Part shown: in pieces, positions 18,319-26,947 of the stretch | Numbering within the stretch: position 1 is the first letter of the stretch | Layout: every line of letters begins with the position of its first letter | Source of the DNA: Pirellulales bacterium | Lineage (GTDB): Bacteria; Planctomycetota; Planctomycetia; Pirellulales; Lacipirellulaceae | Direction: 5' to 3' | DNA length: 64,000 nt | NCBI GenBank assembly: GCA_019636345.1 | Contig: JAHBXQ010000011.1 | Location: forward strand, 78,590 to 142,589 | Made by a program: the position numbers and the translations under genes | Notes under the pieces: model-generated | What the model saw: the letters and a program-made list of their open reading frames with translations, nothing else | What the model was told of the DNA's origin: nothing | Database searches by the model: none

Positions 18319-18741
18319 ATGCCCCGCCCTGCCCCCGCCGCCGCCGACCCGCATCGCCGCACCCGGGACGATCACGCCCAAGAGACGGCCGAGGACTACG
18401 TCGAGGCGATTGCCGAGGTCCACGCCGCCGAGGGGCGTTGTCGAGTCATTGATCTCGCTCGGCTGTTCGACGTGAGCCACGTCACCGTCAGCAAGGTCGT
18501 CGCCCGGCTGCGCCGCGAGGGGCTGGTCGAGGGGGAGGCCTATGCCCCGCTGACCTTGACCCCTCGAGGTCGGCAGCTCGCCGACGAGTCGCGTCGCCGG
18601 CACGAGATCGTCTACAATTTTTTGCGCGCCATCGGGGTGAGCGCCCGCGTCGCGGCGATTGATACCGAGGGGATCGAGCACCACGTGAGTCCCCAAACGC
18701 TCGAGTGCTTCCGGAAGCTCACCGCCAAGATGCAGGGTTGA
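18319..18741 (+). CDS. mntR: Manganese-responsive transcriptional regulator MntR (DtxR family)
   Basis: 140 residues. The N-terminal winged helix contains the recognition helix SHVTVSKVVARLRREGL (53-69), and the C-terminal half is the dimerisation domain. The six Mn ligands known in Bacillus MntR (D8, E11, H77, E99, E102, H103) correspond to D26, E29, H95, E117, E120 and H121 here, all shifted by exactly 18 residues. This supports Mn rather than Fe sensing. The extra 18 N-terminal residues resemble the longer enterobacterial MntR proteins. There is no SH3-like third domain. It is divergent from the transporter operon, with two palindromic operators between. Confidence 0.93.
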   Translation: MPRPAPAAADPHRRTRDDHAQETAEDYVEAIAEVHAAEGRCRVIDLARLFDVSHVTVSKVVARLRREGLVEGEAYAPLTLTPRGRQLADESRRRHEIVYNFLRAIGVSARVAAIDTEGIEHHVSPQTLECFRKLTAKMQG

Positions 18742-18851
18742 TTCGCTGAATTTCCAGGCGGAGCCCCCCCGCAAACGCGGGATTGTCGATTCGGTTGCGG
18801 TTTGGCAGTTTGGCGTTCCGCCTCATTTCTTCTCCGGTTCGAGCCGTTTTG

Positions 18852-18880
18852 TTGGCCGAATCGGCGACAAGTGGTATCCT
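18852..18880 (+). promoter_or_regulatory. Possible promoter of the GNAT gene
   Basis: TTGGCC, 17-base spacer, TATCCT, about 80 bases upstream of the ATG at 18961. Both hexamers match consensus only in part. Confidence 0.4.
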
Positions 18881-18960
18881 TGCGGAAGCCAAACCGTCCC
18901 CCCTCGGGGTCGGTCCGCCAAACCTGCCCGCGCAATCGGTCCCGCACACCTCGCCCGCAT

Positions 18961-19551
18961 ATGCGCACCTTCAGCTACCGGTACTACAAACGGTTCCGGA
19001 TGGAACTCGATCTGCGCCGCTGGCGCCGGCCGACTGCCGCCGTTTGGTCTCCCGAGTACCGGCTGGTCCCCTGGTCCGCCGCTTTGGTCGAGTCTCACGG
19101 CGAAGTCAAGTTTCTCAGCTTCCGGGACGAGTTGGACGCGGTCGTCTTTCCGTGCCTGGGGCAAATGAACAGTTGCATTCGGCTGATGGAGGAGATCAGC
19201 CGGAAGCAGGGGTTCGTCCCCGAAGCGACTTGGCTGGCCGAGTACGTCGGCGCCGGGCCGAGGCTGGCGGAGTACTGCGGCACGATCCAGGCGATACGCA
19301 TCAGCCGCTCGAAGGCCAACCTGCAGAACATCGGCGTCACCCCCCTCCACCGGGGCCACGGGGTCGCCAAGGCCCTGCTCGTGGCCGCCTGTACCGGGCT
19401 GCAGCAGGTCGGCGTCTCGCGAGTCGCTCTCGAGGTGACCGCCGATAATCAACTGGCGATCGGCTTGTACCGCCGCATGGGCTTCCGCACGGTGAAGACC
19501 CTCTACAAGGCGGTTGAACCGGACATGCCGCCGAACCCGGCGGCAGTGTAA
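18961..19551 (+). CDS. GNAT family N-acetyltransferase
   Basis: 196 residues from ATG 18961; the open frame extends upstream but starts to look like protein only here (MRTFSYRYYKRFRMELDLRRW). The acetyl-CoA-binding segment TPLHRGHGVAKALL (motif A) lies near residue 127, and VTADNQLAIGLYRRMGFR (motif B) near residue 161. The N-terminal 100 residues are specific to this group and contain no recognised substrate-binding motif, so the acceptor is unknown. The gene is alone on its transcript. Confidence 0.85.
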   Translation: MRTFSYRYYKRFRMELDLRRWRRPTAAVWSPEYRLVPWSAALVESHGEVKFLSFRDELDAVVFPCLGQMNSCIRLMEEISRKQGFVPEATWLAEYVGAGPRLAEYCGTIQAIRISRSKANLQNIGVTPLHRGHGVAKALLVAACTGLQQVGVSRVALEVTADNQLAIGLYRRMGFRTVKTLYKAVEPDMPPNPAAV

Positions 19552-19713
19552 GGGCGTCGAACTCGCCCGCGACGCCATTTTCGCCCGAGTCTCTGCCGTC
19601 GGCGCCCTCCGCAGGCGAGACGGCGCCTGAGAGCCCCGGTTGTGAGAATCCTGCGCGACCGCTAATCTCGGGGCGTCGCTTGTGCCGCCCGGATGGTCTT
19701 TGCCCCCTTTTCT

Positions 19714-20970
19714 ATGACCGCTTCGCCCGTTTACCACGATCCGCCTGCTCGCGTGCACGAGTTTGCCAACGGGCTTGTGCTGTTGGCCGAACCGATCCCG
19801 TCGATGCAGTCGGCGGCGTTCACGCTGATGACCCCCTGCGGGTACAGTTGCGAGCCTGCCGATCGGCTGGGGTTGTCGGGGTTGGTGTGCGACATGGTCC
19901 TCCGCGGCGCGGGACGTCGCGACAGCCGGGCGCTGATCAACGACCTGGAGAACCTGGGGGTCGAGCGGGGCGAATCTGTCGGCGCCTCGCAGTCGAGCTT
20001 CAGCGGCGCCACGCTCGCTGAGAGCTTGCCTGAGGCCCTTTCGATTTACGCCGACATCGTTCGCCGGCCCCACCTGCCGGCTGATCAGCTCGAAGCTGCG
20101 CAGCAAGTGTGCCTGCAGGAGATTCGCGGCGTCGAAGACGAGCCGGGGCAGAGGGTGATGGTCGAATTGCGGCGCCGCACGTATCCCGATCCCTGGGGCC
20201 GTCCCAGCCACGGCGACGAGGCGGGCGTCATGGCCGCCACCGACGCCGAAGTCGCGGCCCACTGGCGGCACAACTATCGCCCCAACGGCTCCATCCTGGC
20301 GGTCGCAGGGAACTTTGACTGGGATCGACTGCTCGACCATGTCGACGACCTGCTCGGCGATTGGCCCGCGGTCGCCGTCGAACCGGCGATCGACCGCGAT
20401 CCGGCCGACACGTCGCCTCACATTGAGTACGACTCGAACCAATGCCACATCGGCATCGCGTATGCGACCGTGCCGTACAAACACCCCGATTACATGCAGG
20501 CGTGGGCCGCGGTCGGGATTTTATCGGGGGGGATGAGCTCGCGGCTGTTCACCGAGGTCCGCGAGAAGCGGGGGCTGTGCTACACGGTGAGCGCCTCGCT
20601 GCAGACCCAGCGCGAACGGGCTCGGGTCCTGTGCTACGCCGGCACGACCGCTGAACGAGCCCAGGAGACGCTCGACGTCACCTACGCCGAGCTTGTGCGA
20701 TTGGCCGACGGAGTGACTCAGGCCGAACTCGACCGGCTCAAGGCCCGCATCAAGAGCAGCCTGATCATGCAACAGGAATCGACCTCGGCCCGCTCGAGCG
20801 CGATTGCCCGCGATTGGTTCCACCTCGGCCGGGTTCGGACGCTCGAAGAGATCAGCGACTTGGTCGACGCCCTGACCGCCGAGACGATCAGCTCCTATCT
20901 GGCGGCCAATCCTCCGAGCGACTTCACCTTCGCTACGCTCGGCCCGACGCCGCTGGCGATCCCCACATAA
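19714..20970 (+). CDS. M16 family peptidase-like protein lacking the zinc motif
   Basis: 418 residues from ATG 19714; an ATG at 19693 is an alternative. The overall fold and motifs match M16B proteases, but the zinc-binding H-x-x-E-H motif is absent: the equivalent place reads GLVCDMVLRG. The C-terminal substrate-positioning segment is intact (GGMSSRLFTEVREKRGLCY, with the conserved Arg and Tyr). By analogy with the alpha subunit of mitochondrial processing peptidase and paired bacterial M16B proteins, this is probably the non-catalytic partner of the next gene, whose start is 94 bases downstream. Confidence 0.85.
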   Translation: MTASPVYHDPPARVHEFANGLVLLAEPIPSMQSAAFTLMTPCGYSCEPADRLGLSGLVCDMVLRGAGRRDSRALINDLENLGVERGESVGASQSSFSGATLAESLPEALSIYADIVRRPHLPADQLEAAQQVCLQEIRGVEDEPGQRVMVELRRRTYPDPWGRPSHGDEAGVMAATDAEVAAHWRHNYRPNGSILAVAGNFDWDRLLDHVDDLLGDWPAVAVEPAIDRDPADTSPHIEYDSNQCHIGIAYATVPYKHPDYMQAWAAVGILSGGMSSRLFTEVREKRGLCYTVSASLQTQRERARVLCYAGTTAERAQETLDVTYAELVRLADGVTQAELDRLKARIKSSLIMQQESTSARSSAIARDWFHLGRVRTLEEISDLVDALTAETISSYLAANPPSDFTFATLGPTPLAIPT

Positions 20971-21064
20971 ACGAAACAAGCATCTCACGCTGCCGCGCCG
21001 AGTTCGAAGGGGGCTCGCGCCGCTGCATGAGATGAGAATAGGCCCTTGTCGAGACCAGCAAGCC

Positions 21065-22300
21065 ATGGAATTCCGTCAGCACACGCTCGATAACGGCCTC
21101 GAGATCGTCGCCGAGTGCAACGAAGCGGCCCATACGTCGGGGATCGGCTTTTTCGTCCGCACGGGAGCTCGCGACGAGAGCGACGAGGTGGCCGGGGTCA
21201 GCCATTTTCTGGAACACATGGCGTTCAAGGGGACCCCGCGCCGTAGCGCCGAGGACGTCAATCGCGAGTTCGACGAGATCGGCGCCCACTACAACGCCTA
21301 CACCAGCGAGGAGGCGACCGTCTACTACGCCTCGGTCCTGCCCGAGTGCCTGGGGGCCAGCGTCGACATCCTGGCTGACATTCTTCGGCCCAGCTTGCGG
21401 GTCGAGGATTTCGACATGGAGAAGAACGTCATCTTGGAAGAGATTCAGATGTACGCCGATCAGCCCCCGTTCGGCATGGACGACCATATCAAGGAGCTTC
21501 ACTACGGCGACCACCCTCTTGCCCGCAGCGTGTTGGGGACCTTGGAGTCGGTCGGGGCGCTCTCCGCCGATCAGATGCGCAGCTACTTCGAGTCGCGGTA
21601 CTCGCCCGGCAACGTGTTCGTGGCCGCGGCGGGCAAGATCGACTTCGACGAGTTGGTGAAGCAAGTCGCTGCGCGGTGCGACGCCTGGACGCCGCGGGCG
21701 ACGCCGCGCGAGATTCGCCGCCCCGAGTCGCGCACGGCCGTGAAACATGTCGTCCGCGAGTCCTCGACGCAGCAATACATCTTGCAACTAGCCGACGGCC
21801 CCGCGGCCGAGGACGCCGACCGCTATGCCGCAAAGATCCTGGCCACGATGATCGGCGACGACTCGGGGAGCCGCATGTACTGGGATCTCGTGGACTCGGG
21901 GCTCGTCGAGTCGGCCAGCCTGGGGCACTACGAGTATCAGGGAGCCGGGATGATGTTCACCTGGGTGAGTTGCCTCCCCGAGGACGCGGTCGACAATTAC
22001 GCGCGGATTCACGAGTTGCTCGCCGCTGTCGAGCGCGACGGGTTCCGCCCTGAGGAACTGCGGCAGGCCCAGAACAAGGTCAAGTCGCGCGTCGTGCTAG
22101 GGAGCGAAAAGCCCCGCAATCGACTGTTCAACGTCGGCGGCAACTGGATGCAGCGTCGCGAGTACCGCAGCGTCGCGGCCGACCTCGCCGCAGTCGACTC
22201 CCTCACGCTCGCCGACATTCACGCGGTGCTGGCGAAGTATCCGCTTACCCGGGCGACGACGGTCACGATCGGGCCGCTGACGAGCTTCGACGTGGGGTGA
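21065..22300 (+). CDS. M16 family zinc metallopeptidase, catalytic partner
   Basis: 411 residues from ATG 21065. The zinc site HFLEH is at residues 47-51, with the distal Glu in VILEEIQMY near residue 127. The C-terminal half is degenerate at the Arg/Tyr segment: GSRMYWDLVDSGLVESAS replaces the usual R-x-x-x-G-L-x-Y form. The loss is the mirror image of that in the preceding gene, so the two are expected to form one working heterodimer. No signal peptide is visible, so it is likely cytoplasmic. The peptide substrate is unknown. Confidence 0.88.
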   Translation: MEFRQHTLDNGLEIVAECNEAAHTSGIGFFVRTGARDESDEVAGVSHFLEHMAFKGTPRRSAEDVNREFDEIGAHYNAYTSEEATVYYASVLPECLGASVDILADILRPSLRVEDFDMEKNVILEEIQMYADQPPFGMDDHIKELHYGDHPLARSVLGTLESVGALSADQMRSYFESRYSPGNVFVAAAGKIDFDELVKQVAARCDAWTPRATPREIRRPESRTAVKHVVRESSTQQYILQLADGPAAEDADRYAAKILATMIGDDSGSRMYWDLVDSGLVESASLGHYEYQGAGMMFTWVSCLPEDAVDNYARIHELLAAVERDGFRPEELRQAQNKVKSRVVLGSEKPRNRLFNVGGNWMQRREYRSVAADLAAVDSLTLADIHAVLAKYPLTRATTVTIGPLTSFDVG

Positions 22301-22369
22301 CGTGCGTCCGAGGGGCGTCCGAGCAGGTCAATGCGGCGCCACGGACCGACCCCCGAACGGAGCCGCGAC

Positions 22370-23041
22370 TCACCCTAAATCTCGCATCGCGTCGATCGCC
22401 GTTTGCTTGCCGATCACCAGCAGGAATTGGTCGATCTTCAGCTTGTAGTCGCCGCCGGGGAACATCTCCAACTCGCCGCTTAAGGCGTCCTTGACGCCCA
22501 AGACCCACACGCTGAATCGCTTGCGGATGTCGATCTCTTGCAGCGTCTTGCCGATCAGCGTATCGGGAACCGCGATTTCGACGAAGCTATAGTCGGGGCT
22601 CAGCGGCAGGAAATCGACGATGTTCGGGCGGATGAGTCGATCGGCGAGCGACTCTGCGATTTCCGCCTCGGGGAAGATCACTCGCGAGGCGCCGAGGCTC
22701 TTGAGGATCTGGCCGTGCTCGTGGGTCACCCCTTTGACGATGATCCGCTTGGCTCCCAGGTCGCGGCAGTGGAGCGTCGCCAACAGCGACTGGGTGATGT
22801 CTTCGCCCAGGCTGATGATGACCGCGGTCGCGTCGGCCAGGGCGAGGTGCTCGAGCGTGCTCCGTTCAGTCGCATTGCCGATGACGGGCTCGTAGAGCAC
22901 GTCGCTCAAGTCGCTGATTTTTTCGCGACTGCCGTCAAGCCCGGTGATGCGGGCGCCGTGCGATGACAACCGGCGCGCCAGCGCGGCGCCGAAGGAGCCC
23001 ATGCCGATGATGATGTAATGCTGCTTTTTCGGTTCAGCCAT
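22370..23041 (-). CDS. Trk/Ktr potassium uptake regulatory subunit (TrkA/KtrA)
   Basis: 223 residues. The N-terminal RCK-N Rossmann fold is marked by IIIGMGSFGAALARRL (residues 10-25), with the ribose-binding acidic residue in GLDGSREK. A C-terminal RCK-C domain follows (FVEIAVPDTLIGKTLQEIDI). It has one RCK unit, like KtrA, rather than the doubled form of E. coli TrkA. It gates the TrkH-type channel encoded upstream on the same strand, 215 bases away. Nucleotide and possibly cyclic-di-AMP control are known for the family but not shown here. Confidence 0.92.
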   Translation of the reverse strand: MAEPKKQHYIIIGMGSFGAALARRLSSHGARITGLDGSREKISDLSDVLYEPVIGNATERSTLEHLALADATAVIISLGEDITQSLLATLHCRDLGAKRIIVKGVTHEHGQILKSLGASRVIFPEAEIAESLADRLIRPNIVDFLPLSPDYSFVEIAVPDTLIGKTLQEIDIRKRFSVWVLGVKDALSGELEMFPGGDYKLKIDQFLLVIGKQTAIDAMRDLG

Positions 23042-23256
23042 AACGGATCAGTCAGGTTGCGAGAACTGCGTTCTCAGTGGCGAGTGAAGCGGCGACGGGG
23101 ATCTGCAGGGACAGTCAAGTCGTTGCAGCTCTGTTCGGCAAAACATCGCCGCCGAGTGCACGGAGAGTGCTGAGGGAGCGGAATTCGGAGTCGGCATACG
23201 TTGAGCGTCGATCATCCTCGGGCGTTCCAGCGTCCTCATATCTCAAGGTCCTCTCG

Positions 23257-24648
23257 TCAGCCCAACAACGGTTCCTCCCGCTCGTACTCGAGCGTGTGCC
23301 TCTGCTCGATCGAGGAGACGGCCGCGAACACCGAAATCGGCCCCAAGCGGCCGAGGAACATGCAACAGATGATGACGATCCGGGCGAGATTCGACAACTC
23401 GGTCGTCATGCCGGTGCTGAGCCCGACGGTTCCCAGGGCCGAGGCGGTCTCGAACAGCACGTCGATGAACAGACCCTGCGAGCGATCAGCGACGGGCTGA
23501 CGCTGCTGCATGACGAGGATCGCGGTCACCGAGACGACCATGATGACGGTGAACAGCATGGCGACGGCGGTCGCTCGGCCGGCGGTCTCGGCGGGGATCG
23601 AACGGCGGAAGAAGTTGACGTGACTTGCTCCGCGAAATCGCGACCAAGCGTGGAGCACCAGCACCATCAGCGTCGAGATCTTGAATCCCCCTGCGGTCGA
23701 GCACGGCCCGGCTCCCACGAGCATCAACAGCAGCGTGATGAACAACGATGCGTTGGTCAACGTGCCGACGTCAATCGTGTTGAATCCCGCCGTGCGGCAG
23801 GAGACGGCGTGAAACGCGGCCCCCATCGCACGTTGCCACCATGGCATCGAGCGAAAGGCCTTGTCGAATTCCAACAGCAGGAAGGTCAACGTGCTGAGCG
23901 CCAACAGCCCGCCGGTGCCCAGCAGCATCACTTTGCTGTGCAGGCTGAGATGTTGCCACAACTCGCCCCAGGGGCGTTTCCAGTTGCGCGCCAAATCGAG
24001 AATGACCGGATAGCCCAGCCCCCCGACAATCACCAGCGCCATGATTGTGAGGCAGACGATCGGGTCGTCGCGGTACTGCACCATGCTGTTGGCGTAGAGC
24101 GCGAACCCCGCGTTGCAGAACGCGGACACCGAGTGGAATAAACCCGACCACAGTGCGCGGCTCAGGGACCCCTGTTCGGTCATCCAGAATCGCAACGACA
24201 GGATTGCCCAGCCGACAGCTTCGCAGACGAAGGTGGCGTAAATGACGTTTCGCAACACCCATTTCAGGTCGACGCGATCGCCGGCCCCCAGGGTTTCGGC
24301 GATGACGTTGCGTTGTCGCAGGCTTGCCTGCGAGCCGAGGTTCAGCAACGTAAAGGTCGTGACGGTGACAATGCCGATGCCGCCGAGTTGGATCAAGCCG
24401 AGAATGACGATTTGGCCGAACAGGCTGAACTCGCCGGCGGTGTCGCGGACCGTGAGTCCCGTGACGCAGGCCGCACTGGTGGCCGTGAAGTAGGCGTCCA
24501 ACAGCGAGACGGGGCGATCGGCCCGTTCGCCGCGAGAAGCCGGCAGCTGCAGCAGCAGGGCCCCGACAGTGATCAGTCCGAAGAACGTGGCGAAAGAGAC
24601 CCGGGCCGGGTACTTGACCATCGATCCGGAAAAAGTGGTGGCGGCCAT
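23257..24648 (-). CDS. TrkH/KtrB family potassium channel-like transporter
   Basis: 463 residues with the four pore repeats of the family: TSAACVTGLTV (near 57), SAFCNAGFAL (near 175), CRTAGFNT (near 284) and ALGTVGLSTG (near 404). The glycines of the four selectivity filters are intact. A predicted KtrB-type pore of eight transmembrane segments moves K+ across the inner membrane. It is transcribed ahead of the TrkA/KtrA gene and may share its transcript despite the 215-base gap. No ribosome site is clear at the chosen start; an internal ATG nine codons in is possible. Confidence 0.92.
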   Translation of the reverse strand: MAATTFSGSMVKYPARVSFATFFGLITVGALLLQLPASRGERADRPVSLLDAYFTATSAACVTGLTVRDTAGEFSLFGQIVILGLIQLGGIGIVTVTTFTLLNLGSQASLRQRNVIAETLGAGDRVDLKWVLRNVIYATFVCEAVGWAILSLRFWMTEQGSLSRALWSGLFHSVSAFCNAGFALYANSMVQYRDDPIVCLTIMALVIVGGLGYPVILDLARNWKRPWGELWQHLSLHSKVMLLGTGGLLALSTLTFLLLEFDKAFRSMPWWQRAMGAAFHAVSCRTAGFNTIDVGTLTNASLFITLLLMLVGAGPCSTAGGFKISTLMVLVLHAWSRFRGASHVNFFRRSIPAETAGRATAVAMLFTVIMVVSVTAILVMQQRQPVADRSQGLFIDVLFETASALGTVGLSTGMTTELSNLARIVIICCMFLGRLGPISVFAAVSSIEQRHTLEYEREEPLLG

Positions 24649-25165
24649 AGGAGGCTACGATCAGACCGATTCTGTCAGGCTCAGGTTCAGCCAGGATCGC
24701 GGGAGTCGTGCCGCGCCGCTGCGACTGGGATATGCCAAGGGCCCGTTGTATCACAGGTTGCCGCAGCGGGAGAGGGGCGTTTCGACGCCCAGTTCTCCCG
24801 GAATTCGTCGGTTCGGCGACCGGCCGGCCGTCGCGGTTGCCCGTTTTCTCCGCAGAAAACGGTCGTAGGCTGGTTATGGCGGTCAAACCGATTTTCGTCC
24901 CACCCCGCCGAGGGGAGACGCGTCGCGAAATCCCCGGCCCCGCACTCTGCGGCAAGCTAGGTTTCACACGGGACCGAGGCGGTACGGCCGACAGGTCGGC
25001 GCCGCCAGCTTCCCCTCTCGCTCGTCACAGTCCTTCTCGTGGGTTCGATGCGACGCAACGCCCGGGGCGGAACGTTGCGAGGGTCGTTTCGGCCCCCTCG
25101 AGGCCTCCGGCCGAGCGCGAGCCTGTTTCGCGATTCCACGCCACGCTGCTGCACGGGACCACAGA
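24649..25165. other. Divergent intergenic region between trkH-like and HDOD genes
   Basis: 517 bases with no convincing gene. It holds a perfect 9-bp hairpin, CCGTTTTCT (24841-24849) and AGAAAACGG (24854-24862), with a 4-base loop and no T-run, which may be an operator or an RNA structure. I see no clear promoter in either direction. Confidence 0.4.
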
Positions 25166-26383
25166 ATGGCCGCCAATGATCTGCGCGTCTTGATCGTCGA
25201 CGACGATCGCGAGTCGCTGGACCGGACCCAGCGAATGCTGCGAGCCTATCGCCGCGATTGGGAAATGGAGTTTTGTCTCGGCGCCGCCGCGGGGCTCGAT
25301 TCCCTCGCCCAAAAGCCCTACGACGCGGTGGTCGCCGACCTGAACATGTTCGGCGTCGACGGGGCCGAGATGCTCGGCTGCGTCCGCGACTTGTATCCCG
25401 ACGCCGTGCGATTGTTGGTTTGCCCTCCCGAGAAGTCGGCGGCGCTTGTCAAGTCGCTGGGGGTGGCTCATCGGTACTTGTCCAAACCGGTCGACGTCGG
25501 CCTGATGCGCGAGTCGATCGCGCGCGCCGCGATGCTGGGTCGGCGCTTGCGCAAGCCGGGGGTGAAGGGGCTGGTGAGCCAGATCGACAAGCTCCCCTCG
25601 CTTCCCGACGTGTACATCGCCATCGTCGAGGAGCTGCAGCGCGAGGACGCCGAGGTGGGCCGCGTCTCTGAGTTGTTGGCTCGCGACGTCAGCATGACCG
25701 CCAAGGTGCTGCAATTGGTCAACAGCTCGTTTTTCGGACTGGCGGTCCACGTCTCCGACGTCCGGCACGCGGCGGCTCTGCTGGGGCTCAACTCGCTCAA
25801 GCCGCTCGTGTTGACGGCGGGAGTCTTTAAGCAGCTTGAAGAGTCGCGGATCCCCGCCGAACTGCTCGAACGGGTCATGGATCACAGTCTGGCCGTTGGG
25901 GCCTTGGCTCAGCACATCGCAATTGTCGAGGGGCTCCCTCGCGACGCGGCCGACAACGCGATGCTCGCCGGCGTGCTGCACGACATCGGCAAGCTGGTCC
26001 TCTCGGATCACTTCGGACGCAACTACGCGTTGGTCTGTCAGGCGGCCGAGCAATCGGGCCTGCCGCTGTTGGCCGCCGAGCAGGATCAGCTCGAAGCGAC
26101 CCATGCCGACATCGGCGGTTACCTGCTGGGGCTGTGGGGTCTGCCTCAGGATATTGTCGAGGCGGTCGCCTTCCACCACGATCCCCGCGCGCTGGATTGC
26201 TCGACCTTCTCCCCGTTGACGGCCGTTCACGTCGCCAACGCGATCGTCCATGCCCGCCGGGACGAGGACGGTCAGCGGAAGGTCGATCCGACGAAGTTCG
26301 ATCGCAAGCACTTGGCCAAGCTGAAGTGCGAGCATCGCGTATCAGCTTGGGTCGCGCTGGCCGAAGAGGCGGTCGCGGTCTGA
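25166..26383 (+). CDS. Response regulator with receiver and HDOD domains
   Basis: 405 residues. The receiver (1-120) has acidic pocket residues DDD at 12-14, phosphoacceptor D58 in VVADLNMFG, and K107 in YLSKP. The conserved Thr/Ser is replaced by C86 (LLVCPPEK). The HDOD domain (about 135-340) contains an intact HD pair in VLHDIGKL near residue 272, and EAVAFHHDP near 332. HDOD proteins act as signalling scaffolds, often in cyclic-di-GMP or stress pathways; most lack hydrolase activity. No histidine kinase is adjacent. Confidence 0.88.
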   Translation: MAANDLRVLIVDDDRESLDRTQRMLRAYRRDWEMEFCLGAAAGLDSLAQKPYDAVVADLNMFGVDGAEMLGCVRDLYPDAVRLLVCPPEKSAALVKSLGVAHRYLSKPVDVGLMRESIARAAMLGRRLRKPGVKGLVSQIDKLPSLPDVYIAIVEELQREDAEVGRVSELLARDVSMTAKVLQLVNSSFFGLAVHVSDVRHAAALLGLNSLKPLVLTAGVFKQLEESRIPAELLERVMDHSLAVGALAQHIAIVEGLPRDAADNAMLAGVLHDIGKLVLSDHFGRNYALVCQAAEQSGLPLLAAEQDQLEATHADIGGYLLGLWGLPQDIVEAVAFHHDPRALDCSTFSPLTAVHVANAIVHARRDEDGQRKVDPTKFDRKHLAKLKCEHRVSAWVALAEEAVAV

Positions 26384-26396
26384 TCCGAGCGTCGGT

Positions 26397-26792
26397 TCAC
26401 CACTGTCGCAGATACTCTGCGAGTCCGTGGTCCGCGAACCATGCGGCCGTCCACGATTGCTCGCTGGCGTACCCTCGCCGGTCGTCGGGCAGCAGATAGG
26501 TCTCGCACTCGATCGTGCGGCCGTCGTCGAGCGCGACCGTCACCGGCGCCCGGTCGTAGAGCGACGACTCGTACTCGTCCAACAGCGAGACGGTTTCCGG
26601 GTCGAGATCGAAGTAGACGAGCCCCGGCACTTGCTCGACGGGCTCCCCGCGGGACATGACCGGAAACAACTGCCCGGCGGCCCGCCGCACCCGATAGCCC
26701 GTCACGCTTCCCCCTTGGGAAGCGAACCGTCGCGGCACGACGCGGTCCCACACTTCGGCGAACATGAGCGTGCCGTAGGCGAACAGGTGCAT
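26397..26792 (-). CDS. Gamma-glutamylcyclotransferase family protein (AIG2-like)
   Basis: 131 residues. The substrate-loop motif FAYGTLM is at residues 4-10, and a likely catalytic Glu lies in LLDEYESSLYDR near residue 73. Proteins of this fold release 5-oxoproline from gamma-glutamyl amines or peptides. A 5-oxoprolinase gene occurs 6 kb away, which would fit the same cycle, but there is no operon link. The gene is convergent with the HDOD gene. Confidence 0.82.
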   Translation of the reverse strand: MHLFAYGTLMFAEVWDRVVPRRFASQGGSVTGYRVRRAAGQLFPVMSRGEPVEQVPGLVYFDLDPETVSLLDEYESSLYDRAPVTVALDDGRTIECETYLLPDDRRGYASEQSWTAAWFADHGLAEYLRQW

Positions 26793-26947
26793 GACGGAAC
26801 CAGACAGAGAACTTGAGGATCGAAAGCCGCGAGTTTCCGATCGTCCGACGTCGCGTGGGAGATTCTAACAGAAACTGCCTCCGTTGCGTTTCGGCAAGGC
26901 GCGGGTTTCGCGACCGGCGAGTTCTTGCGATGCTTCCGCGAGGATGC

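Noticed and set aside
24708..25193. Open frame of 161 codons ahead of the HDOD gene
   Set aside because: Composition is Arg/Pro-rich, it has no ribosome site, and it runs into the start of the HDOD gene in another frame.
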